A stretch of DNA of 64,000 bases from Panax quinquefolius (taxonomy: Eukaryota > Streptophyta > Magnoliopsida > Apiales > Araliaceae): contig CM035170.1 in the NCBI GenBank assembly GCA_020205615.1, positions 39,619,807 through 39,683,806 of the forward strand. The letters run 5' to 3'. The notes under the pieces are model-generated. The model was not told where the DNA came from. It made no database searches and saw only the letters and a list, made by a program, of their open reading frames with translations. Shown piece after piece: positions 31,126 through 43,507 of the stretch; position 1 is the first letter of the stretch; each line of letters begins with the position of its first letter. A program made the position numbers and the translations under genes.

Positions 31126-33793
31126 TGATATAACATTCCAGAATTTTAAAGTGTAATATTAAATATTTATTGATTTATATAAGTATTTAATGGATATGAT
31201 TATTTGTTGAATAAATAATTGTTCAATTTGAGTTGATGTGGTTTAGTTAATTATTTGTTGAATTAATAATTAACTATTAAATATTAAATATTTATTTGCA
31301 ATATTGAATATTTATTGAATTATATAAGTATTTAATGGCAATTTGAGTTGATGTGGTTTAGTTAATTATTTGTTGAATAAATAATTAAGGAGCTAAGAAA
31401 ATTAATTGCTATGAGATTATATACTAATTTAATTTAATAAGTAAGCTAGAGAGCTTATAATGATTAAATGAATTATAGTATTTTAATTGGAATTTGTGAT
31501 TTAAATAAGGTGTTAGTTGGATTAAATAAAATTATTATTATAAAGAAATTATAGTATTGTGATAATGATTTATATGTTATAGTAATTTAATAGATTAGTA
31601 TTTGAATTGATTAAATTGATTATTTAATTAAGTAGAAGTGTGACTAATAACCTTGCTATAAAGGAGTTATTAAAATAAATTAAAGGAGTTTAATTTAGTT
31701 TTGGCCAAACAAGTCTTAATTCATATTAAGTCTTTAATCTAATAGTGTTTTATCAAACAAGGTATAATGATTAATCCATTTGTTTTAGTTAGAATTGTCA
31801 AACAAGGTGTAAGGGTTAATGAGTTATTTTTATTAGCTTAACCAAACAAGCCTTATGGCTTTTGATTTTCAAATAAAACATAACTAATATAATTATATCT
31901 ATACTTATATTATATCATTAATATATATTATTACTATATACGTTATATTGTTAGTACGTATGTTAGAGAAGAAGACTCAGTTGAAGTTTACAGAGAGAAA
32001 AGAAGAGAGGAAGGAAGGCTAGAGAAATTGAGAAAAGAATTGGGGGAGAAGAAGCTTGGTAATCAAAAGGATAATTTAACTCTAGGATATCATCTTCTTA
32101 ATCAAAGGTAGGAGCTTAATCTCTTTCTTTAAAAGTTTAGTTTTCCTTTTCCCAAAAAGTCTTTGTAAAATATTTGTAAAAGATGAATTGTTGATATGAA
32201 TATAGTTTAGTATAATAATTGTTTGTAAAAGGTTGTTTCATGAATTTGTATGTGATTATAGAGAAATTAAGTCATGTATGTATGCAATTTGTGAAGAAAA
32301 CCATATTACAGTGTTTATATGAAAATATATATGAGTATGACTTAGTTTAAAATGAAATTAAGGTTTGATTAATTGTTAATATATATAAATTGACTATTGA
32401 ATTTGATAGAGTATGTATAATCACAACCATGGTATTTTGAATTCATTGTTTTGGTTGAAAAACAAAATCACAGTGTTGATTTTCATTGAAAACATCAAAA
32501 ATGGAGTTTTTGCCAAAAACATTGAAATTGGGTGTTGTAAATTCGATGTTTATGTTATTTTATGGGTAGAATCATGTTAGAAGTCTTCACAATATGTTTA
32601 CATGAAGTCTCTGTATGAATTACATATTAATTAGTCTATTAGATTGGAGCTTGTAGGCCAATTTGGCTTTTGTTCATGTTGTTGCCGAGCTTGGTCGCTG
32701 AAGTTTCGGACTCTGGCAGTGCTGCCTACCAATGATATAAGTTTAGAGCCTTGGCGGCATACTATACTATGTAGCCTTAATCTTTGGTCTGCGTGACTCG
32801 GCAAGCATGTAAATGTTAACTTAGTACATCGCGCCAACCACAATGTAAGCGTGGCGCGCAAAGACGAAGTTACCGGAAGGTTTCGACAATTTTGTTTATT
32901 ACACAAATTTTGAAAATAAAGGTTGTGTTAATAATATGAATGCTAAATGATGATTTCAATAGTATTAAACTATGAATGAGCATGTTATCAAGTGTTAACT
33001 AGTATTAACATAGTTTGATTATGTGAATGGGTAATTCGACCTACATGATGTACGTATTTTTTATATAGATATAAAATGTTGGTAATGACTAATTATGTCA
33101 TGATGACATATGTATAGGGTATTGATTCAAGTTGTAAGGTTTAGCTTGTGCTAAAGGCAAGTTCTCTAACTCAAAACTTCATTGTGCGAGTTTAATTTCA
33201 TTAGTACGTTATTGTTTTCAAATTCAATTATAATTGTTGTAAATTGCTACCTCTACACTTTTGTAGAGCTAGATTGCCTATTATTGAATAAGTTATTGTA
33301 TCTAGTTGCTCATAATGATACAAGTATCCCAAATCTTATAGTTTAATATTGAGCAAGTTTCTCTAATATGTAACTTATTATTTAGTATGAGAGTCGCTTT
33401 ATTTTAATATTCTAGTGTTGAACAACTTTATCGTTCAAATTACTATTCACTATGCATGCTTAGTATTCAATTCTCAATAACTTTGACCTAATATTGTTCT
33501 AAGCAAATTAAGATATGATTATTTAATGTTTATGCTATTAGATTATTCCTAAAGTATGATGTTAATTTCAAATATCAATCCAGTTATGATTATTCCATAG
33601 CATACAGTTATTTCTATTGTAATTAACTAATCCTTAGTTGATTACCGTTGAATTCTAAATTACCCTGAAAGTATCCAAACCAAAATTACTTTGGTGCGAA
33701 CTTGTATTCTAAATACTGAGATGAACAACTCTTTTATTAGAGGTTTACGCTTAGCGTTAAAATGGTTGTGCACAATAAAATGTACGAAGGGTT
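31126..33793 (+). mobile_element. Gypsy LTR, family D (+)
   Basis: Starts TGATATAACATTCCAG. Contains an internal direct duplication (about 31165-31270 and 31310-31390, sharing TTTGAGTTGATGTGGTTTAG), a purine-rich likely transcribed leader (31960-32050, GAGAGAAAAGAAGAGAGG) and a GC-richer patch (32680-32880). 33680-33793 resembles 20358-20470 of the family B LTR 3' half (TATCCAAACCAAA, then GTTTACGCTTAGCGTTAA). The true LTR end is missing. The frame at 32631-32906 is a shadow. Confidence 0.6.
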
Positions 33794-33850
33794 GTGCATA
33801 ATAACTCAATAAATATTTAAAATTACATTTCAAAATTCTGGAATGTTACA
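33794..33850 (-). mobile_element. Inverted copy of a family D LTR start
   Basis: The reverse complement starts TGTAACATTCCAGAATTTTG and follows 31126-31175 closely for about 50 bases. It joins directly to the upstream ORF of element 3, so that element has lost its 5' LTR, primer site and the start of this ORF. Confidence 0.7.
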
Positions 33851-34219
33851 TCTGGCAGAGCTTGACAAAAATGTGCAACTGAGTGCAATTGTACAGAATC
33901 AGAACGAAGAGATTAGTACACTTTATGTAGCCAAGGAGTCTGCAGAAATAGATTTTGAGTCAGAGCATGATGAGAAGGTGCTCGAGATAAATAAGGATAG
34001 GGATTTTAAGAAGGAGGTTGATGAGCTTCATAAAGAACTGGGGGAGAAGGACCGGAAGATAGCACGGATGTCTTACATCCATGAGAGTGCTCATAAGGAT
34101 TTCAAGCGAAAAGTTGCTTGTAATTCCAATGAGTCGGGACAAACCCGTCATACTATTAGTCGGGATACTGTAGCGATAATTGTGAATGAGAAACACGAGA
34201 ATGCTGTTATGCATTATTA
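33851..34219 (+). pseudogene. Coiled-coil upstream ORF, element 3 (5'-truncated)
   Basis: An open frame without a native start (joined to LTR sequence at 33851). LAELDKNVQLSAIVQNQNEE, then EHDEKVLEINKDRDFKKEVD, ELHKELGEKDRKIARMSYIH and ESAHKDF, ending with ESGQTRHTIS and a stop at 34217-34219. The order and motifs HDEKVL, ARMSYIH and SGQT-HTIS match the element 2 ORF. Strong heptad-like Leu/Glu/Lys pattern predicts a coiled coil over most of its length. The frame has stayed open while gag and pol of this element collapsed. Role unknown. Confidence 0.7.
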
Positions 34220-34504
34220 GAATGTTAGAGTTATAAATATGTGTGTAGTGACGTAAAACCCTCTTTTGTATAACTGGGTAGTCCTTTTATAAATCTCAAC
34301 TTTTGTGAAGTACAATTTCGGGATAGAGATGTAATAGCTTTTGGCTATGGAAACAAGTTGTAATTAGCTTCAAACTATGAAAAAGCATATGAATAAAATG
34401 AAGTTTTCATTTAATATGCTTTGTTATGGTATGAGTAGGTATGTGGTGAATAATAGCGAAGTAAGTAAATAGATAATAATGAAATTTTACTTGTTTAATT
34501 AGAA
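34220..34504 (+). other. Spacer before gag, element 3
   Basis: About 285 AT-rich bases with no gene; includes GTAGTGACGTAAAACCCTC, which also occurs inverted in element 2 at the same relative place. Confidence 0.55.
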
Positions 34505-35400
34505 AATGTCGCCATGGAGAAGATAACGTAATCAAGAAACATAATCATCTAATGATAATCAATGGGGTCAAAACAACCCTGTGCAAGAGTTCGTTAATTT
34601 ATTAATGACTACATTGAACCAAACCGGGGGTAGAGTACCCGCGGAACCTAGGTTAGCTAGAATGACTACCTTTAAAGAATTTAAAAGCATAGGTCCGTTG
34701 GAGTTCAAAGGAACGACGGACCCAATAGAGGCCCATACATGGATAAAAGAAATAGAGAAGACGTTTATTATTACAAGCGTAGGTGAGGCGCAAAAGACTT
34801 TTTTTGTGACTTACAAGATAAAAGGTGAAGCCAACTTTTGGTGGGAGGTTCACCAGGGTGGGACTAGAACATATGTGGTAACATGGGAACAATTTAAGAA
34901 GTTTTTCTTTAAGAATTATTTCTCTACAAGCATGCAAAGGAGGATGGAGATTAAGTTCTTAGAACTTAAACTAGGGGACATGACGGTTCCCCAGTACACG
35001 ACCAAATTCAATGAATTGGAAAGGGTTGCTCCACACCAAGTGGACACTGTGGAGAGGTAGGCTCATAGGTTTGAGCAGGGCCTGAAACCTGGCTCTATAG
35101 TAGGATTACGATGTTCCAGAGGGTTTCCTACGGAACCATTCTAGAGAAGGTGTTTATAACAGAGAGTGGTAGTGAGGCGTTGACTCAATACCACAAAGAA
35201 AGAGAGGAAGAAGGAGAGCAAGGGAGAGGGAGGAACCAAGGCAGAACCAGTGGCAGTATGTCGAATAGAAAGAATTTTAACTCCGGGAATACTGGGGTGG
35301 GACAAGGGGATCATAATCGTAGGATCAAAGTGTGTAAGACATGTGGAAAGACTCATCTAGGAGTCTGTATCAAAGGGATTATAAGTACCTTTAAACATTA
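34505..35400 (+). pseudogene. gag: Gag, element 3
   Basis: Starts MSPWRR with a stop at codon 7. The open frame 34581-35060 reads MQEFVNLLMTTLNQTGG, FKSIGPLEFKGTTDPIEAHT, ANFWWEVHQGG and LELKLGDMTVPQYTTKFNEL; a stop (VERxAHR) then a frameshift leads to FGTILE-type ITESGSEALTQYHKER and the zinc-region lead CKTCGKTHLGVCIKG at 35330-35380. The CCHC knuckles themselves are gone: about 100 codons are deleted after 35380. Confidence 0.85.
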
Positions 35401-35945
35401 AGGTAGAGGAGGAGGAAATAACTTTCGTTAATTATATTTGTGGAAATTGTTTCATGAATAATAAAGGTAAACAAGTATAGGTAGGTAAGTATTAATAAAG
35501 TTAAGAGAATTTGAAGTAATTCTCGGTATAAATGGGTTGATTAACCATAAAGCTATAATAAATTGTGGTAAGAAAAGTGTGAATCTTTAGTTTTTCAGAA
35601 AACCCAAGGTAGTAATTTACGGTAATAAAACACCCCATCATTATTGTTTTCTAACCATGACGCAATTAGTAGGATGTTAAGGAAGGGGATGAGTCGTTAT
35701 AGTTGTGTATTGACTATCGTAATAGGAGTAAGTTAGCGGTTAAGGATAAATACCCATGGCCTAGGATCGATAATCTATCGGATCAGTTGAAAGGGGCAAA
35801 TAATTTTTCTAAGATAGATTTGCGTACGGGGGTATAGTCGGTTGAAAATAAGGAAGAAGAAGGGGGTACCTAGGACGACGTTCAGAACTCGTTATAGTTA
35901 TGACAAGTTTCTGGTTATGTCATTTGGGTTGACTAATGTACTGAA
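35401..35945 (+). pseudogene. pol: Protease and RT remnants, element 3
   Basis: A short protease C-terminal piece (NHKAIINCGKKSVNL near 35545-35590, then VVIYGNKTPHHYCFLTMTQ) lacks the DSG site. RT resumes at about 35690: [48 protein letters not shown] and stops at NVL near 35945. The segment with the catalytic FIDD is deleted and the next sequence is from the RT connection. Confidence 0.8.
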
Positions 35946-36430
35946 GCTAGATTTCCTTAAGGGGCGCCGAACAAGTCGGTGGCAAATTGACAGGTTCTCT
36001 TATGAGGTTCTATGGTTGAAGGTACCATTAGCGTCACAGAATTTTAGAGGGAGGTTAAGTGAAGCACCTGTATTATCTCTATTAGATGATATGAGTAATT
36101 TTGTAGTGTATCTCGATGTTTCGCATAGATGACGAGATTACGTGCTCTTGGAGCATGGCAAAGTCATTGTGTATTCATCATGTCAGTTAAGGGATTATGA
36201 GAAGGTCTATCCTACTTATGATCTATAATTGGCAGTTGTTATTTTTGAATTAAAAATCTGAAGATAGTATTTATATGAGGAGAAGTTTGAGATATACACG
36301 GACTATAGGAGTCTGAAATATATCTCCACATAGAAGGAGTTGAATATGCGGTAGAGATAGGACTGTGATACCTTATATCATACAAGGAAGGTAAACATAG
36401 AAGCTGACACGTTAAGTAGGACGGAAAAAC
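35946..36430 (+). pseudogene. pol: RNase H remnant, element 3
   Basis: LSLLDDMSNFVVYLDVSHR enters the domain, a stop follows, then HGKVIVYSSCQLRDYEKVYP, EIYTDYRSLKYIST and KVNIEADTLSR. Several stops are TGG-to-TAG or CAG-to-TAG-type changes. It aligns with 25989-26400 of element 2. Confidence 0.8.
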
Positions 36431-36889
36431 TATCGATGTTAACGACTCAGATTGAGTTAATAACGGGGATGGCAAGAGCATAGTTAAAAGTTAAATTATG
36501 GAAAGAAGCTATAGAAATGTTATTCACAATATAGACTCAATCCATGATAATGGAACGAGTTCATTAAGTACAAACTACGTAATGAGGAGTTGAAGCAAAT
36601 GAAGAAGGGGACACAAGATAAATAGAAGACTAAGTATAGTCTTGTTTTGAAGGAGGAATTTGAGTTCCAAATAATTATAAAAGAAGAACTAATAAAAGAA
36701 AGATAGCGTAATATGTTGGTAAGTGTTTAACTTCCAACTTAGATTATTGGTAGAAGTGACAAGTCATGAAAAATAAGATAATACCTTCGGTGAAAGGTGA
36801 ATGTAAGAACCACAATGTCAAAGAAGCATTGTGGGAACTCAAGATTAAAATGAAGAATTTTTTTTTCTCATTTGTTTAAATAATTATTA
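36431..36889 (+). pseudogene. pol: Integrase linker joined to chromodomain-like tail, element 3
   Basis: The integrase linker (LSMLTTQIELITGMARA, then QMKKGTQDK) runs to about 36690. The whole integrase core is missing; the sequence goes on to NHNVKEALWELKIKMK at about 36808-36856, the end of the chromodomain-like tail. Element 3 was therefore unable to integrate on its own. Confidence 0.75.
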
Positions 36890-36929
36890 GCGAGATTCTG
36901 GGGACAAAATCCTTATAAGGAGGAAAGAA
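36890..36929 (+). other. Polypurine tract, element 3
   Basis: GGGGACAAAATCCTTATAAG then GAGGAAAGAA directly before the LTR start TGTAATGCC at 36930. Confidence 0.8.
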
Positions 36930-37022
36930 TGTAATGCCCGAGAAAATCTAATTTTTAGAAGAATTAAAATTTTATTTAATTATAAGGATTAAATGAATTT
37001 AATTGATTATTTATGGGAGCAA

Positions 37023-40000
37023 TGTGACGCCCCCAAATCTGGGTACTTGAAACCCGAACTCGGTGCTTCACGATACCATTCTATAAGCTGACTAATACTA
37101 ATAATAATAACAATAATATAAAATTCAAACTTAATTTTCATATGCATCAAATTTTATCTAACCAGGTACGAGACCTTAAAGTACATTCATTACAATACAT
37201 GATATTATTATATATATACCATTGTCTTAATAATATAAAACTATTACAGCAACTACCACAAATCTTATTCGATTAACTTTCCTTTTCCTTTGTTTCTGCT
37301 TGAGCTTTCTTGTTCTTCAAACTTAACTGAAAACATTTAAATTAAGCAAGGATGAGCATTTGAGTGCCCAACAAGTAATAGCAATTATATGTATATAAGC
37401 TGAAAGAATTTAATTATTTTCTTTATATAACTCTTCTATAATGAATCAAAAGTTGTGAAGTAGTCTGAACCGATAATAATAACATAACAACCCTCTTTCA
37501 AATTTTTGAAACTACGTACTGGCAATAAATGGGGTTTAAGTGACATACTATGAACATTGTTTTCATTTTCTAAATGGTTTAGCATAACTTCATCCGCATA
37601 CCGTCATAACTTACGGACACGGGGGTGATCAACCCGTTGTGCCCTATATTGATCAACACTACATTACAAGAACGATGTTATCGTTCACTATGTCCGCCTT
37701 GGGCGCAAAAAAGTTTTCCCATATTCGGGATGTTCATACTTAGTCTTGAGTTCAAACCAAAGAAATTTGATTGGATACAAAAAGGTTTTATCTTGTTCAA
37801 CAATAATCTATAATTCAACATATACGATATCACGGGTAATCGATGTGAGGTGTATCAATATGTGAATGAATACCATGATTATCCAAGTGGGGACACTTAT
37901 ATAACCATTTATAGAAATTAATGAACAGAATATATGTCTGAACTAAAATGTTGATAAACAATGAGCGTATATAATCTGTACAGGAATAATATAATTCTGA
38001 AACATTCTTACTCATGTCCATTGCATAAAGAAAATGCAAAGGTAGGATACTTGCCTGATACACTGTTTACAAAATGCAACTTAGTTTTATCTTTTATATA
38101 ATCACCTATCAGTAATAAGATCATTTACTGATTAGAATAACATATTACAACACATAATATGCCTATTGCAGTCAACACATAACCTAATCACATTATCACA
38201 CATATCTATCAGTCATTACATCATAAACAAACAATAACACATTCAAAATATCTAAGTCTATATTAATTTCGAAAATTCAGTTTGTATCGATAGCTTTATC
38301 GGGTAATTATCAAGTCTAAGACTCTATTCTCGTATCTCAACATCCTTAAGTATCGGTCATATTATTTTAAATGACTTAGTAAACATTTATAATAATTTAT
38401 CATGAATTTTCAATATCTAATCATAATTTAATGATTTAAATATCAAACAATTCTATTATCATTAATATTCAATTAATATTAAACTATTAATGAAACCATT
38501 ACCAAAATATCAAAGTTATTTATAATAACATAAAATATTTTTAATTTATTTATATCATTTTTAAATGATTTTTAAGTAAATAAAACCATTTTTAAACTAT
38601 TTATTTAATGTAATTATTAAATAAATAAAATATCCTTAATATTACATTATTATCATTAATATTGATTTATTAATGAAATTATCCTTCAAATATTAAAATT
38701 ATATTTTATAACTTAAAAATATTTTTAAACACTTTATTTTCATTTAAAATGATTTTTAAAATAATAAAATCATTTTTAAACTAAATTATTTAATATAATC
38801 ATTAAATAACTTTAATATCATTAATAATAATTAATTAATGAAATTCATCACAAAATATTAAAAGTCATGGAAAATAACTTAAAATATTTTCTTATACCAT
38901 AATATAATTTTAAATGTTTTTTCATGTTAAAATCATTTTTAAATAATTTATTTAATATTATATTTAAATAAATTAAATAATTTTAATATTCAAAAATATT
39001 AAATATTTATGAAATATATTCAAAATAATTAAAATATAATTTTTGGACATTAAAATAATTTTTAATAATTAATAATGTATTTTTAATAATTTAAATCTAA
39101 TTTTCTGTAATTATTTAATTAAAATAATTAATTTTATAAATAAACTGTCGCTAAAGGCTGCCTATAGCGACGTAACTGTCGCTATAGGTGTTCTTCATCA
39201 AAACCCAGAAATCAAGTCAGTTATCGAGTGGCCCATTTTGACCAAGAATTGTGATCAAATAATGATGTTTCTAGACTATAAATTTACCTAATATTGTAGT
39301 ACTCATGTAGTTCTACAATTATAAACAGATTTCATGGCCATATCATCACATAATAGCAAGATCTAATGTACAAAAGTTGATGTCAGACATGATCTTGAGT
39401 TTCTGGGTTGCCCGTAAACTTCGATCGATGGGTTGTGGTCATATTTTGAGGCTTCACTACATGCTATCCTTTTAATCGCTTTTTATGATCTAATTGTTTG
39501 CAGATGTAGACAAACATGTAGGACTACGATATATCACATAAAAGAACAATAACAACAAATAATAAAGCGAGATAATGTTCAATAAACGGTTGTCGAATAA
39601 TGTTCTTCAAGTTTTCGGAATTTCCAAAACGAAAGCTGAACTTCGCACCACTTTGACCGACCACTATGATCAAATAGTTCAATCGTAAGGATATTTTAAG
39701 GCATAATCATGTAGTTCTAATACCAAGCTACAACTTAGACACAATAAACAAACCAAATAATCAACATTAATCGACAGATCTAGATTTGGAATACACTATC
39801 GACGCTTGTTCATGCATTCAGGTTACCCGAAATGGCTCTTATTAATTTGGCCAACCAAGCCTTTGGCCGTTATTACTACCAATCTATACATCAATTGACT
39901 CTAATTCTTTTTTAAGTTTAAAGACAACATGATGACTACACATAACAAGCTTTAAACATCAAAAACACTTAACAGTCGAGATCTACGACCTCGACATTCG

Positions 40001-41486
40001 TTGTCGTAACACAAAATGAAATTTTCTAGATTTTGAAGATCCTCAAATCGAGCTTCTAAATGTTATGAATCTAACATCTAGCAACCCGGATCATCATAAG
40101 ACACTATAATAAACATATTCTAACACTTAAACATAACATCTAACACAAAAAAATTGGACAGAAATTTAAGTAGGGTTTTATACCTTTTCCAAACTTTGAT
40201 TCTGATTTTTATGCTTCTGTTTTGATGTTTGTGTTCGTGGGGCTTGATTATAGACTATCTTAGCAAAGAAATTTCGGAGGTTGGGTCTTGAGAGAATATG
40301 GCTAAGTGTTTGATGAACAATTAATGTAATAAAGCATTTCCTCTCTCTTAAATTATATAATGAATGGATTCAATCAACATGGCTGGTAATGATACAGTTC
40401 ATAGGTTAAATCTAGGGTGAATGGCCGGATTTTGTGGAGATTTGGTAGCAATAATGCACAATAATTAACCAATAATGCACTAATGGGACAAAAAGGGTAT
40501 TTTGGTAATTTCACTTAAAGTTTCAAGGGCATTCTTGTACAAAGGTAATTAAAATTTAGGGGATTATTCACTAGATTGTAAATCTTACAATTACCCAAAT
40601 AATTCCTAGGGTTTGACAATTTAAAATAATTGTACAATAATATTTTAATTAAACACAATAAATTAAAATTAGGGTTTTCAATAGAAAATTAGGGTTTCTT
40701 AATATTAACAATTAGGGTTTCCTAATTAACCATTAGTGTTTCCTAATTATCGTGATATTTTAATAAACACAAGAATTACGATTTCTAATTTCAACCAATT
40801 AGGGTTATTTAAATAATAATTAGGGTTTTTCCTAATTATCCCAGATAATTCTGATAATTGGGTTTCTTCTAATTACGACATTCTAATACACAAGAAAAAT
40901 CATATAACACGCTTATTACTCGGTCTTATCTCATAACCGAGTTTAATAATTAGGGTTTAACAACACTAAGATAAGGATCATAATTTACCACATTTGATTA
41001 ATATTAATATCTTCAAATATACAAAGATATATTTATAGTACTTAAACTTAAAATATAATTAATATTAGATTATTATTCTCATTCCTGGATAAAAATCCAA
41101 ATTTAGGGTTTGGATTCCATATTTGACTTATCCTTCGTGCACAACATCAATAATCCAGTTAAAATAATTTACTTAAATATTCGAACAAATTCATATAATA
41201 AAATATTTATTATCATAATTCTAATTGTCTCTTCATATATTATTTAAATAATATCCAATCATGTTTTCATGGAAAATAATTAATAAAAACCTTTCGCTTT
41301 ACGTAAATTAATTACCATAAGAATATAATTTGTAGTAATTAATAATTCTAAAATTATTTCTAATTTTTCAAGTAATAAATATATTTACATTTATCGTACA
41401 CATTACTTGACACTTATTCTTATAAAAAAAAAATTCATATGCAAAAATTCCTTTTTTATTTTTATAAAAAATATCGGGTTATTACA
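37023..41486 (-). mobile_element. Solo LTR, family A (-), 4.46 kb
   Basis: Plus-strand ends TGTGACGCCCCC and GGGTTATTACA, i.e. an inverted LTR TGTAATAACC...GCGTCACA. Flanks AGCAA (37018-37022) and AGAAA (41487-41491) are an imperfect 5-bp duplication (4 of 5). Its last kilobase matches 174-1130 and its first 1.5 kb match 1232-2706. It holds long AT-rich runs (38350-39140), GTCGCTATAGG-type repeats (39145-39190) and the CCCTAATT block inverted (40600-40870). No primer site, polypurine tract or coding remnant adjoins it. Confidence 0.75.
39144..39190. repeat. GTCGCTA(T/A)AGG repeat cluster
   Basis: CTGTCGCTAAAGGCTGCC, CCTATAGCGAC and CTGTCGCTATAGGTG lie within 45 bases; the middle one is the inverse of the others, so GTCGCTATAGG/CCTATAGCGAC can pair as an 11-bp stem. 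Confidence 0.65.
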
Positions 41487-41904
41487 AGAAAGCTAATTGA
41501 AGGTCGTTCTATGACCTAAACATATCAGAACATCGTAGGATTTTGGCTACATGATAGAATAAAGTGTTTGAATTTCCAAGACGAAAATAAAAGCTTTTCG
41601 AGAAATTTTTTGAAAAACACTATTCACACATTTCTGCTCAGGAATTATTTTTAAACTTCCGAGAAATACGTAACGATAGAATATCGATGTGAGATGGAAT
41701 ATCCAATAATATTTCAGTTATGAAAAGCGCAATTTTTCGCTTGCGGACTTAAAACCTAATGTTTACGAAAAGTGACTTCCGAGAAGGAATTTAAAGCGCG
41801 TAAAATGAATTAAGCAATGATCGTATAATATGTAGGTATTGTACGAAGTAATTAATATGAGTATGATACGAGGTATTATACGAGTATGTATGAATTATGG
41901 TATA

Positions 41905-41909
41905 TCGTA
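41905..41909. repeat. TSD TCGTA, left
   Basis: TCGTA here and at 43508-43512 flank the TG...CA element 41910-43507. Confidence 0.8.
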
Positions 41910-43507
41910 TGATAAGTGGGTTTTATACCTACTTATGGAATACCAATTCACGCGAACTATGCCCATCTCAAGTACATTTTAGTGTGTTTTAGTTGCATTT
42001 CATGTTATTTTGCATTGCATATACTTAAAACTCTTTTTGATGAAAAAGTGCAGGAAACGACCTAATTTGGTGGAATTAGAAGGCACGAGGCGAATGGATG
42101 CATGAAGCGAGGCACAAGCTGTGATATGCGTGGCATGAAGATCAAGTGGAGCAGAAGACTAAGCGTGGATGGACAAAGGAAGGAGCAGCGGAACAGATCA
42201 GTTGTAGTAGCAGAACCAGAGCTCAACATGCGGAAAGGTTGCGGTGGCCGTGCAAGAAGATAAGCTTGGGGACGCGCGCACCAAGACGAAAGCACCCGAT
42301 CGACAACATTACACACTGCAAGTTGCGCGCCCGCACGAGGATTACACTGGGGGAGCGCGCGGCTGTGCGCGATGCTGATTAATTTTGATTTGAGTTTTTT
42401 ATTTTAATTTTTAATTAAAAGGGTTGTAATTGGTTCAAAACTATTGGCTAACTGGTGTCAGAGGGATCATTATTCAATTTTACATATTTTCATTTTCGAA
42501 ACTACGGTTTTACACTCTGAGAGAGATTCCAACGTAGAGCGAAGCCTAACTCTATTTTTCTAATTCTTCTTGGGATTCTCTATCACTGTGGATTTTTATT
42601 AGCAGTTGCTGGATTTATATGAGGATCTGAACGTTAATAGTGGATTGTAATCAACAATTGGTTTGATCGTTTCTATCTTTCATCTTTCAATTATTTGTTT
42701 ATTAGCCATGTTTAGCCTTGATCCCATAATGACTTTCGGTTCAGTCATGAACAAAATTCCATTATGGGATTCTAAGAGATTTTAATATGTAGTTTGGTTG
42801 AATGCTTGAATGCTGGACTATTTTACATATCATATGGGATTTCTATCATGATTGTTTTGCATGTATGAATGCTTGATCACCATTCGCTTTTAGTACTTGT
42901 ATGGAATTGATAATGAACATGCAAGTATGGTTTGTAATCATGATAGCATACGTATATAGGGCTGTTCTGTATGGTTATTTATTTCGTGAACCAGATAGAC
43001 ATATACTGTTTCACCGTATGAGTTAGAATAAAAGCTTGTGCGTAAATTTAATATAATTATAATTTCACATCGACACATAGTGATTTTGGTTATATTGATG
43101 ATTATATAGAGTCTATCGCTTGTGGATGCTGTGTAAGTAGGTCATAGTACATTGAAAAATGGCTATGACTCTTTTAGTGCTCTTGGCTACTTTCCTATGA
43201 TATGTGAACAAGTCTTGCATGATAGTGGTGATTAGATGAAGTATTAAATGAAGTTAGGATCCCATTACTTTCATATTTGATTTATTACATCTTTATTATT
43301 GTTTTAGTCGTTATTTGTGATTAGTGTAATTCACCAATCATATTCATTAGTTGAGCATATAAATATAGTGATTTAATTGATGTATAGTAATTTAAATTAA
43401 ACAATTTTCCCTGTGGGATCGATACTTTACTTACTCTGTATTACTTGTTGACACATGTATGCTTGCATGAGTTAGAGCTCTTTTGTAGAACTAAAAAAGA
43501 GGCAACA
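41910..43507 (+). mobile_element. Solo LTR (TGATAAGTGGG type), 1.6 kb
   Basis: Starts TGATAAGTGGGTTTTATACC and ends GAGGCAACA with an exact 5-bp duplication TCGTA. Segments such as GTGTTTTAGTTGCATTTC, TGCAGGAAACG and CCCTGTGGGATCGATACTTT are typical of Athila/Tat-type gypsy LTRs or related non-autonomous elements in plants (family assignment from memory of such ends). 42060-42370 is GC-rich with GCGCGC motifs; the frames at 42062-42316 and 42146-42382 lie in this patch and carry no recognisable domain. No internal region remains. Confidence 0.8.

Noticed and set aside
32631..32906. 91-codon minus-strand frame
   Set aside because: It falls in the GC-richer part of LTR D, has no recognisable motif and no counterpart in the other LTR D fragment.
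42146..42382. 78-codon and 84-codon overlapping frames in a GC-rich patch
   Set aside because: They lie inside a solo LTR with exact target duplication, overlap on opposite strands, and show no domain; open because the patch is GC-rich.
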